NCBI RefSeq assembly: GCF_000321225.1
Contig: NW_004450324.1
Span: forward strand, 2,135,920 to 2,199,919
Length of the DNA: 64,000 nucleotides
DNA from: Odobenus rosmarus divergens
Lineage: Eukaryota; Chordata; Mammalia; Carnivora; Odobenidae
Reading direction: 5' to 3'
Within the stretch, counting starts at the first letter, position 1. Each line of letters starts with the position of its first letter. The notes beneath the pieces were generated by a model, which saw only the letters and a program-made list of their open reading frames with translations, did not search any database and was not told the origin of the DNA. Both the position numbers and the translations under genes were made by a program. Positions 1-10,921 of this stretch are shown here, piece by piece.

Positions 1-88
1 GAGCAGGGAGCCCGATGCGGGGCTCGATCCCAGGACCCTGGGATCATGACCTGAGCTGAAGGCAGACGCTCAACGACTGAGCCACCCA
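1..88 (-). mobile_element. CAN-SINE (tRNA-derived), cut by window start
   Basis: Antisense copy of the carnivore tRNA-derived SINE. It holds the B-box region (reverse complement of GGGATCGAGCCCC) and the antisense A-box ending in gagccaccca. The oligo(A)/CT-rich end lies outside the window. The last bases of the usual 5' end (ggcgcccc) are missing, so the copy is slightly 5'-truncated or eroded. Confidence 0.93.
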
Positions 89-135
89 TAATCGTACTCA
101 TTCTGAGTTACTTCTTATTACCTCCCTCGCGAGAG

Positions 136-222
136 AGTGAGCTCCATCCTCCTCCCTGTGGTCTCTCCAGCACCCAGCACTGTACTTAACAAATACAGGT
201 TCTCAGTAAGCATTTATGAAAG
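136..222 (+). repeat. L2 3'-end remnant
   Basis: Reads like the 3' end of an ancient L2 LINE: 'cacccagcactg' followed by a decayed form of the 'gtaggtgctcaataaatg' terminal motif (ttctcagtaagcatttatg). Highly diverged, and placed only by this motif order. Confidence 0.5.
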
Positions 223-2211
223 CCTATTTTTCGCTAAGGTATTAGAGAAGAGATCTATGGATTTTTTAGGCTTCCATCCCTCCCTAAAATCCAGACAGTA
301 CATCTATTAAAGAAGTGCCAAAACTGAGTATTTATTAAGTGAATGTGGTCAAATTCTGTATAGATTATACACCATAATCAGTTTTCCCTTTGCTGCACCA
401 ACAATAAGCTTTAGGATGGCTAATTCAGTATAAGTCACAACTTTCAAATATGCCAGTTCAATGCCTGAATGCCTTGTCATTATTCTCATTTTTGTTGCCT
501 TTTTCTTTCCAAATACATGCTTGAAGCACAACACACTGAAGTACAATTCTTTTTCCTTAATATCACAGTGGTTTAAATTTAGACTCCTTAGAATTTTAAG
601 GGAAATGCATATAGAAGAGAATTGAAAAAGTTGTTAATACTTTGCAAGAAAATTCAACTCTGCTAAGTGCAATTCTAAAAGAAAAAAAAAAGTCAGACCC
701 TGAAAATTTCTCGGTTTGACAACAAGCTTTTGCTTGTATTTGCTGTGGTTACTTTGCTCGTTTTTGCTCTTTGTCATAAGGTCCCCACGGATCCACTGTG
801 TGATTAGACCTATGTGCTGAACCATGGGCAAGACCTTCGAGTGATTGACTTCTCAGATTCAAACTGGGCTCCACTCTAACTTGGAGAGGACACCATTTGA
901 GTGGGGAAATTATAGGCAGGAGGAATGGTGGTAAGTGGTTTGTCAGTCTGAAGATCTTTACTCTTTTAGAAAACCTAACATTCTTCTCTCACATAAATCT
1001 AGAAGGTGTCTATGGGATGGGAATAGAGGACGACAGCAGCGTTATCTAAGTCCACTAGACTGTCATCATATCTAAACTTACGGCGAAACTCACTGTCTGT
1101 GTTATCAGGGGGACAGGAGCTCCACCGTGGCTGCCCCATGTAGGGAATCTTTCTAAAATGAGTACTGTATTTATATGAATGAAAATGTTAATGGTGTGTG
1201 AGCATGGATATTTATACACTCAGGCATTTTCATTACTTTGCTGACATTTGAGCAGATATTTAGAAGTCTTTTGGAGTGACTAACTCACAAACCTACATTG
1301 TCAATTTTCACAAGTACCAGACAATATAAAATCAGTCTTAATAACAGCTTTGACAGGATTTAATAAAGCAGACAAAGAAAACTTGTAATTTGCACAGGCT
1401 AATTTACACACATGTATAACTGAGAAATGATTTTGGAAGATGTTAGCTTCCCATCTGTACCACGCAGAGAAAAAAATGGAAAAAAATGATTTACCAACTG
1501 TCGATAAACAATTTTAAATATATTCTCATGTTCTGATCCCAAAATAAAATTTTCAGTGCCCAAAATATATTTTCTGAGTGCCCTTGTTAAGGTGGTATTT
1601 TATTTCCATGTGATTCTGTAATTTCTATACATGTGTCACAATATGTTGATTTTCAGGAACTAAATTATTATTTTTCAAGACTGCATAATCAAATTTAGTC
1701 AGTGTAGTTTGTGGTTCGAGAAACAAAAGACAGTGATTTGGACAGGTCAAATGCATGGGATATTTCTTCACTTTTACTTTTCTCTTGAAGATTTGAAAGC
1801 TCACCTTCTTCCACTGAGTTTATAATTTCTACTCTCCTGAGTTATATTATGAAGTCACAATGCACAGCAGCCTGCTTTAGGCTTGAATGTTGAGATTTCT
1901 AGATTACAGAGCTAAGTAGTCTTTGTTAGTCTTCTTGCTTGTTTTAAGCTCTAACTTAAAAACATGTATAGTCAATCATTTGGTAGCATTCAAATGTGAT
2001 CTGTGTATCTCACTGAGTATGGTAAAGTTTTTTAGGATTAAGTAAGTTTGAATAAGTATTAGCATAAATATCTGGGCAAGAAATATAGTTCCAGTTATAT
2101 ACGACAGAATACTGTTTCCAAAGGTAGGAATCAATTTCCTTTGCCTTCCTTTGTTCATGGAATTTGTTCACCATTCTACTATGGCGGTCTTCTCTATCTT
2201 CCCCAGACAAT
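223..2211. other. Unique AT-rich intergenic DNA
   Basis: No coding frame longer than about 66 codons, no RNA gene and no recognised repeat. Short A-runs occur near 680, 1470-1490 and 2310-2345 (the last just beyond this block). Short open frames here lack any recognisable protein motif and are rejected as genes. Confidence 0.6.
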
Positions 2212-2255
2212 TAGAGGCACTAAATAGTGCCTCTACCCACTAATTTAATGGGTAG
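2212..2255. other. Two adjacent perfect hairpins
   Basis: Arms tagaggcact (2212-2221) and agtgcctcta (2226-2235) form a perfect 10-bp stem with a 4-base loop. The segment ctaccca (2233-2239) pairs with tgggtag (2249-2255) across a 9-base loop. The two stems share three bases, so they would be mutually exclusive or stacked. Function unknown. Confidence 0.8.
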
Positions 2256-2634
2256 TTACTTGGGGCTGAAGGTATATGAAAGATGTCATTACAGGACCTG
2301 AGAGTAAAAAAAAATAAAGTCTTAAGTTAAAAAAGAAAAAAAAAAGTTGGTTTAGTTAGAAGAGAGAAAATTCTGATGCAGACTTGCAAAGTAAATTTTT
2401 AGCTCCCACTTCTAACCCATTTCTGGACTGGGAGAGGTGAGACATAGAAAGACTAGCAAAGATTTCACAGGGTCAGACCTAAGAGTTCAGCTTGAAAAGC
2501 CAGCATCATAGCTTGCCAACAGAGCAGAATAAGGAGCTATATGGTTTGTTCTTCTCCGTTCTATTTGATGAGGTTAATACAGTTAGTATTGTTATTAAGT
2601 ATTTCTTAAATGCCATGGGGTCTACATGAGTTAT

Positions 2635-2830
2635 GAGTGTCAATTCATTTAATCCTCACAAGAATCCTATAATAAGTACTATTATTATTAATTCCATTTT
2701 ATGAAAAGGGAAACAGAGGCACAAAAAATGAAATGTCCAAGATCACACAACCCGTAAGTGCTGAAACCAGGATGTCAACCAGCCCAGCCAACCTAACTCC
2801 AGAGACCACATTCTTGACTACCACTTACTG
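2635..2830 (-). repeat. MIR SINE (ancient)
   Basis: Antisense MIR. In order it shows 'tttaatcctcacaagaatcc', an attattatt run, 'ccattttatgaaaagggaaa', 'cagaggcac', 'gatcacacaacccgtaagtg' and a GGATGTCAACCAG remnant of the B-box region. This is the reverse of the MIR order, hence minus strand. Confidence 0.85.
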
Positions 2831-4064
2831 CCCATCCAAGTAACCAGCCTGTGTATCACCTGTTTATCGCCCAGCAGGAGTGCTACCCAAGAACTTGCCC
2901 ACCAACTCCACAGACAAATGAGAATCTTAAGTTGTATCTACCATCATAGATCGCTCTAATTTCAGTGGCCCAGGATAATCATTCATAAGCCTCTAAGAAT
3001 GCATGGCGGGGGCCTTGGAAAGCTGGGGGGTAGTGATGAACTGGGCAAGGAGGGACTAGAGGGAGCCTCATGAACTCCCACAAGGGCAATGGCTGTAGTG
3101 GTACACACAGATTTTGGCTACTCAAATAGTTTCAATACTTTCATTCATGTAGTTTCAAGGAGACTCAAGCATCGGCCCTCAATATGCATGCAAGTACTGG
3201 TCAGCTACTGGGGACACCTATTAGGAGGCTGAGCCTGTCACATCTCCTGTGAATCACTTGGTAGAGCATGTGAGACACTGGGGAGGGAAGCTGAGCCTGC
3301 TGACTTCGGCAGGCTTTGTATTTCAGAAGCTTGATAATTCTGTAATTCCGGAGAGATATTGCTGCTCTTTCTGTAGTTTCTATCTTTTAATGCTGGCAGC
3401 TCAAACAGGTTCTGGGATGCTGGAGTAAAGCTACTTATTAAAAAATAATTAACAGTGAGCTCACCATGAGCGAGGCTGGGTTTTAACAAAAGAGCTCATG
3501 GAATTTTCAGAGTTTTAAAATTGCTATATGTGAGCCTGAAGACTGAAATTAGCAACAATGAATAGAAAATGAGGCACAATGGTGAATGTCCACATTGGCC
3601 ACAATTGAGTAACTGTCTGCTGTTTTGAATCCTAATCTTTTTAGACCTACTTGTATTAAATGCTTTTTAGGACATACATAAATACATATATAGTCAAAGA
3701 CATTAAATGGCTGCATTTTATTTTTGAAGCATAGCAGTCTTCTTCACATACATTTACTATTATTACCATTTAATATACATAAATATTTTTAAAAGTCCCA
3801 TTTGTAGGCATTCCCTTCAATAAATAGAAAAGGCATTCTCCACAAATCCTTAGCAGGTGCAGACACCCAGCTACTAATGAAGGTGGTGAGGTGGTTTCCC
3901 ATTTTCCACACACAGACATATACACAGGCATGTACATAAATACACATGTTCATACACACATGTACGCATAAACTACTTTGCTTTTCTCATGACCTGGCTT
4001 CTCAAGTGAAAAATGTATGAAAATATGGCACAAAATGATAGAGAAGAGGCATACACGTTATTAA
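2831..4064. other. Unique intergenic DNA with a CA-rich patch
   Basis: No gene or confidently named repeat. A degenerate CA/TG-rich patch (about 3907-3970, cacacacagacatatacac and similar) is a decayed microsatellite. An 83-codon minus-strand frame at 3238-3489 shows no recognisable motif. Confidence 0.55.
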
Positions 4065-4260
4065 ATTGTATCAAGTACCTACTATGTGTGAAAAGTATGA
4101 CATCACTGGGGACAAAGATGAATGAGATGTGGGTCTGATTCCAAAGAGCTTCTAGGATGGCGGGGACAGAGGTAGGAGATGTGAAGGAGACAGAAACATA
4201 GAATCAATACGTGATAAGGGCATCATCAGGTGTACCGCATTTAGGCACAAATAAGCCACT
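4065..4260 (+). repeat. Ancient mammalian interspersed repeat, family not assigned
   Basis: Starts with 'gtacctactatgtg', then a 'ctggggacaaagatgaat' segment and a 'gagcttctaggatgg' segment. These have the order of a common old mammalian repeat (contains 'ctactatgtgccaggcac' in less decayed copies). Related text recurs at 11.8-13.1, 23.0 and 23.3 kb. I cannot name the family without a library search. Confidence 0.45.
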
Positions 4261-4389
4261 TAAAAGGCATCTGTCATGCAGGCATCCACATCTGACATGA
4301 GACTCTTAACAGCAAGAGACCTGTTGGAACTTTAAGAGACGTATCAAGGGATTAATTTGTGATGATTGAATACATCCTTCAAAAAAAGT

Positions 4390-4555
4390 TCCGCCACTTA
4401 TTGAATGCCTACTTCATATTCATTTTCTCTAATTCTCGCAATCTTGGAAGCTTGTTTTACAGGCAAAAAATCTAAGCTTCAGGGGGGTTCAGTGACTTAC
4501 ACAATGTCACAGCAGGAGAATGGCAAAGCTGGAATTCAATGCTGGGTCTAGCCAC
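4390..4555 (-). repeat. MIR SINE (ancient)
   Basis: Antisense MIR core: 'cattttctctaattctcgca', then 'gttttacaggcaaaaaatc', then 'gtgacttacacaatgtcaca' and 'ggaattcaatgctgggtc' at the B-box end. Confidence 0.65.
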
Positions 4556-5254
4556 AATTTCACACCACTAAAGCAAGAACAAGCTTGTCCAGCCTTGGCT
4601 CTGCTGATGTTCCTTTCTGTAGCCAGGGCCACTCTTTTCCCAGGGTGTCTGTTCTGAGATCAGCTGCTTCCTCATTTCTGCATTTTGAGCTGTTGGTAGA
4701 TTATCCTACACTTGGCTGTGGAGATTCTGTTGGGAAAAGACTGCATCAGTGGCTTCACGGTTTTGCTTCCCCCCAATATGCTCAGCAAAGTGTTGGCTTC
4801 TTACTTTCCTTGTTAACCCCTGGTGTGGCTCTTGTTGGTTTGGTTGATCCTGCAGCCTTCTGTCTATTGTGAGCATTCAGCATTCTCTGCTGGATCAGTG
4901 GTATGGGGCGTGCTGGGGCAAAGGGAAGGGATTTATTCTAGTCCCTTTGGCAAGAAGAATTGCTTCTTTGTTGAGGTTAGAGTTGCAAACAGATGCCCCT
5001 TTGTACAGTGTCATGATACTTCCTGGGTAACACCATTAAATGTTTCCTGGGCAGCAGAAGCTCTGGGGTCATTGCTGAATTACCATTTAACTTCTACTGG
5101 TATGTGAGCCTCCAACTGTTTTGTTCAACTGCACTGCTGAACTCTGCACGTGATAAAAGTAGAATTCTCATGAACTGGATCTTTGACAAAAGGAATCATG
5201 ACCTGAATCTTTGACAAGACAAGCCTGCTTTGTTCAAACTATGTTCTTGTAGTC
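4556..5254. other. Unique, slightly GC-richer intergenic DNA
   Basis: Two overlapping plus-strand frames (4585-4872 and 4823-5107, 95 and 94 codons) lie here. They have no recognisable domain, no splice or promoter context and no codon bias I can judge, so I treat them as chance frames. A processed pseudogene I do not recognise is the main alternative. Confidence 0.45.
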
Positions 5255-5315
5255 TCACATAATATATGCATCACACATAGTAGGTGTTCAATAAATGCTT
5301 ATTGAGTAATAAACT
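5255..5315 (+). repeat. L2/MIR-type 3' end
   Basis: Contains 'catagtaggtgttcaataaa' followed by tgcttattgag, the conserved 3' terminus shared by L2 LINEs and MIR SINEs. Confidence 0.7.
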
Positions 5316-5378
5316 TGGAGAAGCAGGTGGTGTTTGCGTGTGTGTGCGTTTCAGTAGTGTTCTTCTTTCCCCTGAGGG

Positions 5379-5396
5379 AGCATAATTAATTATGCT
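5379..5396. other. 18-bp perfect palindrome with back-to-back homeodomain cores
   Basis: AGCATAATTAATTATGCT is identical to its reverse complement. It contains overlapping TAAT/ATTA cores in dyad arrangement. It could be a dimeric homeodomain site or simply a chance palindrome in AT-rich DNA. Confidence 0.85.
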
Positions 5397-5571
5397 GACT
5401 ACCCAGACTAAAAGATAATTTAGGTGATCAGATTATAAGAGGTAATAGTTACATAGAGAAAGCAATAAAGATCAGAAGACATTTTGGGGTGTGGGTAATA
5501 CTATCCTGACTAAACACTACCTCCTACCAGAGTGACTAATAATCACTAATAAAATGGCTATTTTACCCTTT

Positions 5572-5632
5572 CTTACACACACGTGCACACACACATGCAC
5601 ACACATGCGTGCGTGCACACACACACACATCC
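5572..5632. repeat. Imperfect CA/TG dinucleotide repeat
   Basis: Runs of CA interrupted by cgtg, atgc and gcgtgcgtg. Continuous alternating purine-pyrimidine character. Confidence 0.9.
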
Positions 5633-6111
5633 CTTTTCTGCTCTTGTAGTAATATGTTTGAAAACAAATAGAAAGCTGATACACAATATCCAGGAGAAGC
5701 AACATGACAAGAGGACGGGAACAATTGTATTGTGAGTTCTCTAGCAAAAGTTCAATGGATAAAATGCTGAGTGTTCTTCTCATTTAGGGTCGCAGGGCAA
5801 TTTAGCTTTCTAGAAAAAAACAGATCTAGAAAGGCTTTGAGAGGTCAAACCTAACACTTGTTTTCCTTAGGAATTTTGTTTCAAAATACAGGAATATATA
5901 CTGAAGGGCAATTTGTTATATGGGAGGTAAAGACATTTTCTTGTCTCATTTAGTTAGTTTTGGTGAGGAAACTGGCTTAATTCTAGTTAATGTACTTCCA
6001 TTTAGATTTACTTTCAGAAAAGGGGACATTTTTTCCTCTGGCCTTCAGCTTTATTCAACTTCTGAAGATGGAAGGAAAAATAAAATGTGATTAAGGAAAG
6101 TAAGAGATCCA
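5633..6111. other. Unique intergenic DNA
   Basis: Nothing recognised. AT-rich, with no frame or repeat signature. Confidence 0.5.
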
Positions 6112-6252
6112 AGAAACACAGAAACTACCAACTTAGCTTAAGGAGAAATAGAAAATGTGAACAGACCTGTAACAAATAAAGAGATTGAATCAGTAATCAA
6201 AAACCTCCCAAGAAAGAAAAGCCCAGGGTCAGATGCCTTCACTGGTGAATAC
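6112..6252 (+). mobile_element. Internal L1 ORF2 fragment (RT N-terminal side)
   Basis: Encodes an L1 ORF2 stretch upstream of the reverse-transcriptase core, recognisable as IESVIKNLP followed by SPGSDAFTGE. It has neither an L1 3' end nor a poly(A) tail, and the flanks show no obvious target-site duplication. It may be a deletion remnant or a 3'-truncated piece. Confidence 0.8.
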
Positions 6253-7260
6253 AGAGGGAATGTATGAATTATTGTGGCTTAAAGATGAGTGAGAATATTT
6301 CATATGATAAAAGGGATCTATATTGTATTCTAAGGAATGGGTAGGCATTGGTCATGGATGAGTCGAGACATTACTTGCAAGTAAGGACATAGCAGGCAGG
6401 ACAGATATGACAGTGATGACTTTGTTAAGTGTAATAGTTTATGTTGTAAGGGGAAAGAAATTAAGACTGGATATGTAGTTTAGGACGAAACAAATGAAGG
6501 TCTTTTTTTTTTTTTTAAAAGATTTTATTTATTTATTCATGAGAGACAGAGGGAGAGAGAGGGGGAGAGAGAGAAAGAGAGAAGCAGAGGGAGAAGCAGG
6601 CTCCCAAGGAGCAGAGAGCCCGATGCGGGACTTGATCGCAGGACCCTGGGATCACAACCCGAGCCGAAGGCAGACGCTTAACCATCTGAGCCACCCAGGC
6701 GCCCTAAACAAATGAAGGTCTTAAACGCTGATGTGAGAGTTTGAACATTACCCCAGACGGGATCCATTAGAGGACTGTGAGCAAGGCTACGGTATTAGAA
6801 AGGCAGATTTTTAGAAGATAAATTTAATTGTATTCACAATGAATTGAAAACATGGGAGAACATAATAGAGAGATGATTGGTTGTGAGGTTTTGATGGTAA
6901 TTCAGGCAAGATTATCATGGGGATAGGATGGTTACACTGAAATTGAAAGAAATCGATTATATGGACATGAAACTTGGTGGCCAATAGCTATAAAAGGTGA
7001 ATTAGAGCTGAAAAATTATTAGATGATTCCAAAGTTTGTAAGATGAAAAACTAGGAGGATGGTGGAAACACTGTCAAAATTGGAGTGATTGGGGAAAAAG
7101 AACCAGATTTGGGGCATGAACAATGAGTGCAACTGGACACTCAGAGTTTGAGATCCCAGGAGTGTATCAGGATGGAGATTTCCTATAGGGCAAATATCCA
7201 GGACAGGATGTTAAGAGAGAATCTAGGTTAGGAGATACAGATTTGCAAGCCATTGCTTGA
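6253..7260 (+). repeat. Ancient interspersed repeat, family not assigned (SINE-interrupted)
   Basis: Weak but ordered similarity to the long mammalian repeat also seen at 11.8-13.1 kb: 'agatttttagaagataa', 'ggtgattcaggcaag'-like text, 'gagtttgagatcccagg' and 'ggagatacagatttgcaag'. A young CAN-SINE sits inside it. Family and exact ends are uncertain. Confidence 0.4.
6505..6705 (-). mobile_element. CAN-SINE with 17-bp TSD
   Basis: Complete antisense CAN-SINE: poly(T), 'aaaagattttatttattt', GA-rich tract, antisense B-box region and gagccacccaggcgccc end. Flanked by a perfect 17-bp duplication aaacaaatgaaggtctt at 6488-6504 and 6706-6722. The perfect TSD implies a fairly recent insertion. Confidence 0.97.
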
Positions 7261-9267
7261 CCACTTCTAATTACTCCCCCAAAGGGTTTTAGAGAGCTGT
7301 AGATAAATGACTTAAATAGTATTTTAAATCATTATTTAATGGACGGACTCTTGGCCTTTCCTCTTGCATTTGTGTATGCCAACTAGAAGGATGAAGAGAA
7401 AGAGATGTGTGATGAGGTGCAGAGGAGTGCTGCCATAGCGTACCACCCAGCGAGTACGCTGCTGCTTCTCCTGAATGATTCTCTTCCTCGGCTTCCCTTC
7501 TTTCCTGTTCATGCTCAGCTCAGTTCTGAGGACTTGAGGGAAGTCTTCTGTGTAAGACTGTGCTTGGTGTTGTAAGAATATGAGCCATGTAGGAAATATA
7601 AACTCAAATGTACATAGTTTAGTTGAATTTTCAGGAAAATTTATGTGTAAATGTGTTTGTGGTCCCTACTTGCCCCATTATTCAAGCTGTGTGGGGTGCC
7701 TTCAAGTAGAGCGTTGCCACTTTCTCCCTGAGATGTACGTTGAGTGTAGTTGAGAAGGTTCGTGTCCAATTGTAAGCTGGTTTATCTGGCGGGGTCTTGA
7801 GAAAAATATATTCAACTAAAGGCAGCTTTCCAGTATAAAACATGAGATAAGGACTCTGAGTGTCAAAAGCCACACAAAAAGACCAACTAAACTAAGACAA
7901 ATGAGCTGTACACTTATGTTTTCAAAGAGGAGATCTCTAGAAAATTTCTCAAGACCCAGTGCATAACAACTCTATTGAGTGAATCAAGAGAGGACAAAAA
8001 ATCAAATTTTGGTATTAAGCTCCTATCAACCATGAAAAAAGATCCCATACAAATCTGTTAATAAAATCTACCGCAATTCACTGTCAGAAAAGTGTTACAT
8101 TCAGCTAACAAATGATCACTGACCTTATAATGCTATTCCTTTCTTTCCTTGCCATTTTTCTTTCTCTCCTTACAAGGCTGAATGGGTTCTCACTCACCCT
8201 CAGTGAATGAATGGCTTCAAGAACTGTGCCAATTCAGATTTGTTTGTTGAACGCATTTTTACAAGTATCTGATTTTCTACTGCTATGGTGATGGGTTCAA
8301 TTGGAGGATGTGTTGGTGGATGAGGTTGAATTGGGAAACAAATAAAAAAAACCCAGAAAATAGGAACTCACAAAAAGATAGCTTCAGCTGGGTCAGCAGC
8401 TATACTGGGGGTTCAGACAAAGAGAAAGGGAGGTGGTCAGGGACTAGCAGAAGATGGGAGTTGTGGGGGAAACAGTAATAGTAAAACAGTTCCTTCTTGC
8501 TCCCCCCACCCTAAGGAAGATCTCCCCTTTCTAAGCAAAAAAACAGATTCAGGCAAGTGTGGCAGCTACCTCAGGTCCTGCCCATGGGAGACCAAAGAGT
8601 CTGAAGCAAGGAGGCCCACTATTTCTTTACCCAACCTGCCTGTTCCACTTAGAACTGCTCGCAGGCCTGTGGGGACTCTTAGTGAAGCTGTAGTAGCTTC
8701 TCACAATTTATCCTTGGGAAATGTAATGCACTCTTTGTAACAAACCATTTCTTTTCACGGAGCCTCAGGTGCCTTTCTGTCATAGAAGTAGTCAAAAGAG
8801 ATAACCTCTAAGCTTTCTTCCAACTTTAACACTCCATGACTTCAGAGAAGATACAGAAAACCCCTTGCTAGGGAGGGAATCCAGGCAGATGTAATTTACC
8901 CACAAGACATTTCTGCATTTTCATTTATAGTTTTTGAAGCCATTCTCCTGAGGGTAAATCACACAGATATTTCACAACTGCTACAAGCCCCCAATTATAA
9001 ATTTTTACTGGTAGTGGCCAAGGGTAGAACAAGTACAAACACTTCTAAAGCCACTGAGCATTATTAAACTTGTTGACAACTTAGTTCTCAGTGTAGCAGT
9101 GCCTATTGTTGCTGAAAATGTCCACAGCTTTCCCCTTCTGAGCTCATAATTTGATAGTTAAATACTATATCTTGTCTGGATCACCCTGCTTCTCCAAAAA
9201 GCTGTTAGTGACTTCTTAGAGAAGAATGTATGCAAAACATTGCATATTATGTTTCATTATGGTAATT
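7261..9267. other. Unique intergenic DNA
   Basis: No gene-like frame beyond a 63-codon minus-strand frame (7682-7873) with no known motif. The TCTTTCCTC-type pyrimidine text near 8140-8180 and short A-runs are unremarkable. Confidence 0.5.
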
Positions 9268-9320
9268 TCCTTCTTTCTTTATTCTTTCTTTCTTTCTTTC
9301 TTTTTTTTTTTTTTTTTTAG
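9268..9320. repeat. TTTC tetranucleotide repeat ending in poly(T)
   Basis: Several cttt units followed by about 20 T. It could be the remnant of a reversed SINE/LINE tail, but no element body follows it. Confidence 0.85.
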
Positions 9321-9879
9321 TATTGCTAGAAAAGATCCAGAAGAACCATGAAAAATAAATGAGGGTGATGAGCTTTCGGTGATCATGATAACAAGAAGAG
9401 TGGATTATAGTGGAAGATAAGGAAAGCTGTTCACCTAGTGCTCTCTGTAGTTCTGTACTCAGAATAAATGGGAAACATATTGGAAAATATTCTGAAAGTG
9501 AAGTTTCATACTTTCTCCAATAAATATTCTGTTGAAATTAAGCACTTTAGGTGAACATGGCTCTGAGTCTGAATGGTGCTAAAGCTTAGATAACAAAATC
9601 AATATGGTAAATTCTAGAAAGAAGGCTCCTATGTGGAAGTGTAAGAGAAAATCTATTAGGAATATATTAGTCAGAATAAAAGCCAGTAAAATGTTTTTTA
9701 AGATCAGCCCAATAGGTGATCCTGAAAGATATTTCTTTTAGTTACCTGGGGTACAGGGTCTTCAGAGAATGATGTAAGGCAAATTGATGGTGGCACTCCT
9801 TTCAAGTCTAGAAAACAGTCTCCCCCCCTTTTATCTAACCAGATAATAAGGGCTTTTTGTTTGTTTGTTTTCTACCAAT
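9321..9879. other. Unique intergenic DNA
   Basis: No recognised repeat or frame. Confidence 0.5.
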
Positions 9880-9892
9880 AAGACCTTGTTCT

Positions 9893-10090
9893 TGGGGTGC
9901 CTGGGTGGCTCAGTCATAAAGTGTCTGTCTTTGGTTCAGGTCATGATCCCAGGGTCCTGGGATTGAGCCCCGCATCAGGCTCCCTGCTCCACGGAGGCCT
10001 GCTTCTCCCTCTCCCACTCCCCCTGCTTGTATTCCCTCTCTCACTGTGCCTCTCTCTGTCAAATAAACAAATAAAATCTTTAAAAAAGAA
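9893..10090 (+). mobile_element. CAN-SINE with 13-bp TSD
   Basis: Sense copy starting ggggtgcctgggtggctcag, with A-box text tggctcagt, a B-box at gggattgagcccc, a CT-rich tract and an aataaacaaataaaatc tail. Flanked by aagaccttgttct at 9880-9892 and 10091-10103. Confidence 0.97.
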
Positions 10091-10103
10091 AAGACCTTGT
10101 TCT

Positions 10104-10731
10104 CTCATCTGAAACATTTCAATTAAACTCATTCATACACATTCTTATTTCAGATCTGACTTTCTGACTTTTGATGGATTCACTCCAAAATTGGCATTCC
10201 AATGGCTGCCTCCTCCTGCCAGTATCAAAACAAATAATCAACATGATAAAAAATATTTATTTGATTCGAGGGACTATAGTGTCACTCAATCTCATTTGCT
10301 GGACCAAATCTGGAGAACCCGAGTTAAATGGGATTGTCCCCAGGTAGGGAGAGCAGGGGAGTGAAAATGGTAGCCATTTTTACATTGTTTTGTATGGTAT
10401 TTATTGACTCAGGAAACAAACACAAAATTCTGAGTAAAATGACTTTGAAACTTAAAAAAAAAACAATAAAAAATTATTGCTTACAGTTCTAAACACCACC
10501 TGCAGAACTGTGAACCTTGGGCTCTAGTGATTATTTTGTGCTCTTTTATCTTATTTTACACTTCAGTTTTAGGTTGTATTTTGCTCCTTTCCTCTCTTTT
10601 TCCCACACAGATAATCCTACCCAATTTACAGTCATTGGCAGTGTGTATACATGAAAGAGAGATGAAGGTAATGACAAGACAATTCAAAACAACTGCTTGA
10701 GTCTTCTAGTTCACTTTGCACCAAGAACTAT
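10104..10731. other. Unique intergenic DNA
   Basis: No gene or named repeat seen. An A-run sits at about 10453-10463. Confidence 0.5.
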
Positions 10732-10921
10732 AACCATAGATAACTTCTTTTTTTTTTTTTCCCCACTCTCGCTACTTTTATTCAACATAGTCCTGGAAGT
10801 CCTAGCCACAGCAATCAGACAAGACAAAGAAATAAAAAACATCCAGATTGGTAAGGAAGAAGTAAAACTTTCACTATCTGCAGATAACATGATACTACAT
10901 ACAGAACCATAGATAACTTCT
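10732..10921 (-). mobile_element. L1 insertion: poly(T) joined to inverted ORF2 fragment, 17-bp TSD
   Basis: A perfect 17-bp duplication aaccatagataacttct (10732-10748 and 10905-10921) encloses a T-run and then about 145 bases of L1 ORF2 in sense on the plus strand ([11 protein letters not shown] followed by [19 protein letters not shown]). The poly(T) means the insertion event was on the minus strand, so the ORF2 piece is inverted relative to the tail. Twin priming with an almost empty 3' part explains this. The RT catalytic motif (normally F-A-D-D) reads S-A-D-N here. Confidence 0.88.

Noticed and set aside
4585..5107. Two overlapping plus-strand frames of 95 and 94 codons
   Set aside because: No known domain, no signal of splicing or promoter, and lengths within chance expectation for slightly GC-richer DNA.
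9268..9320. Tail of a reversed SINE or LINE
   Set aside because: No element body or TSD on either side, so annotated only as a simple repeat.
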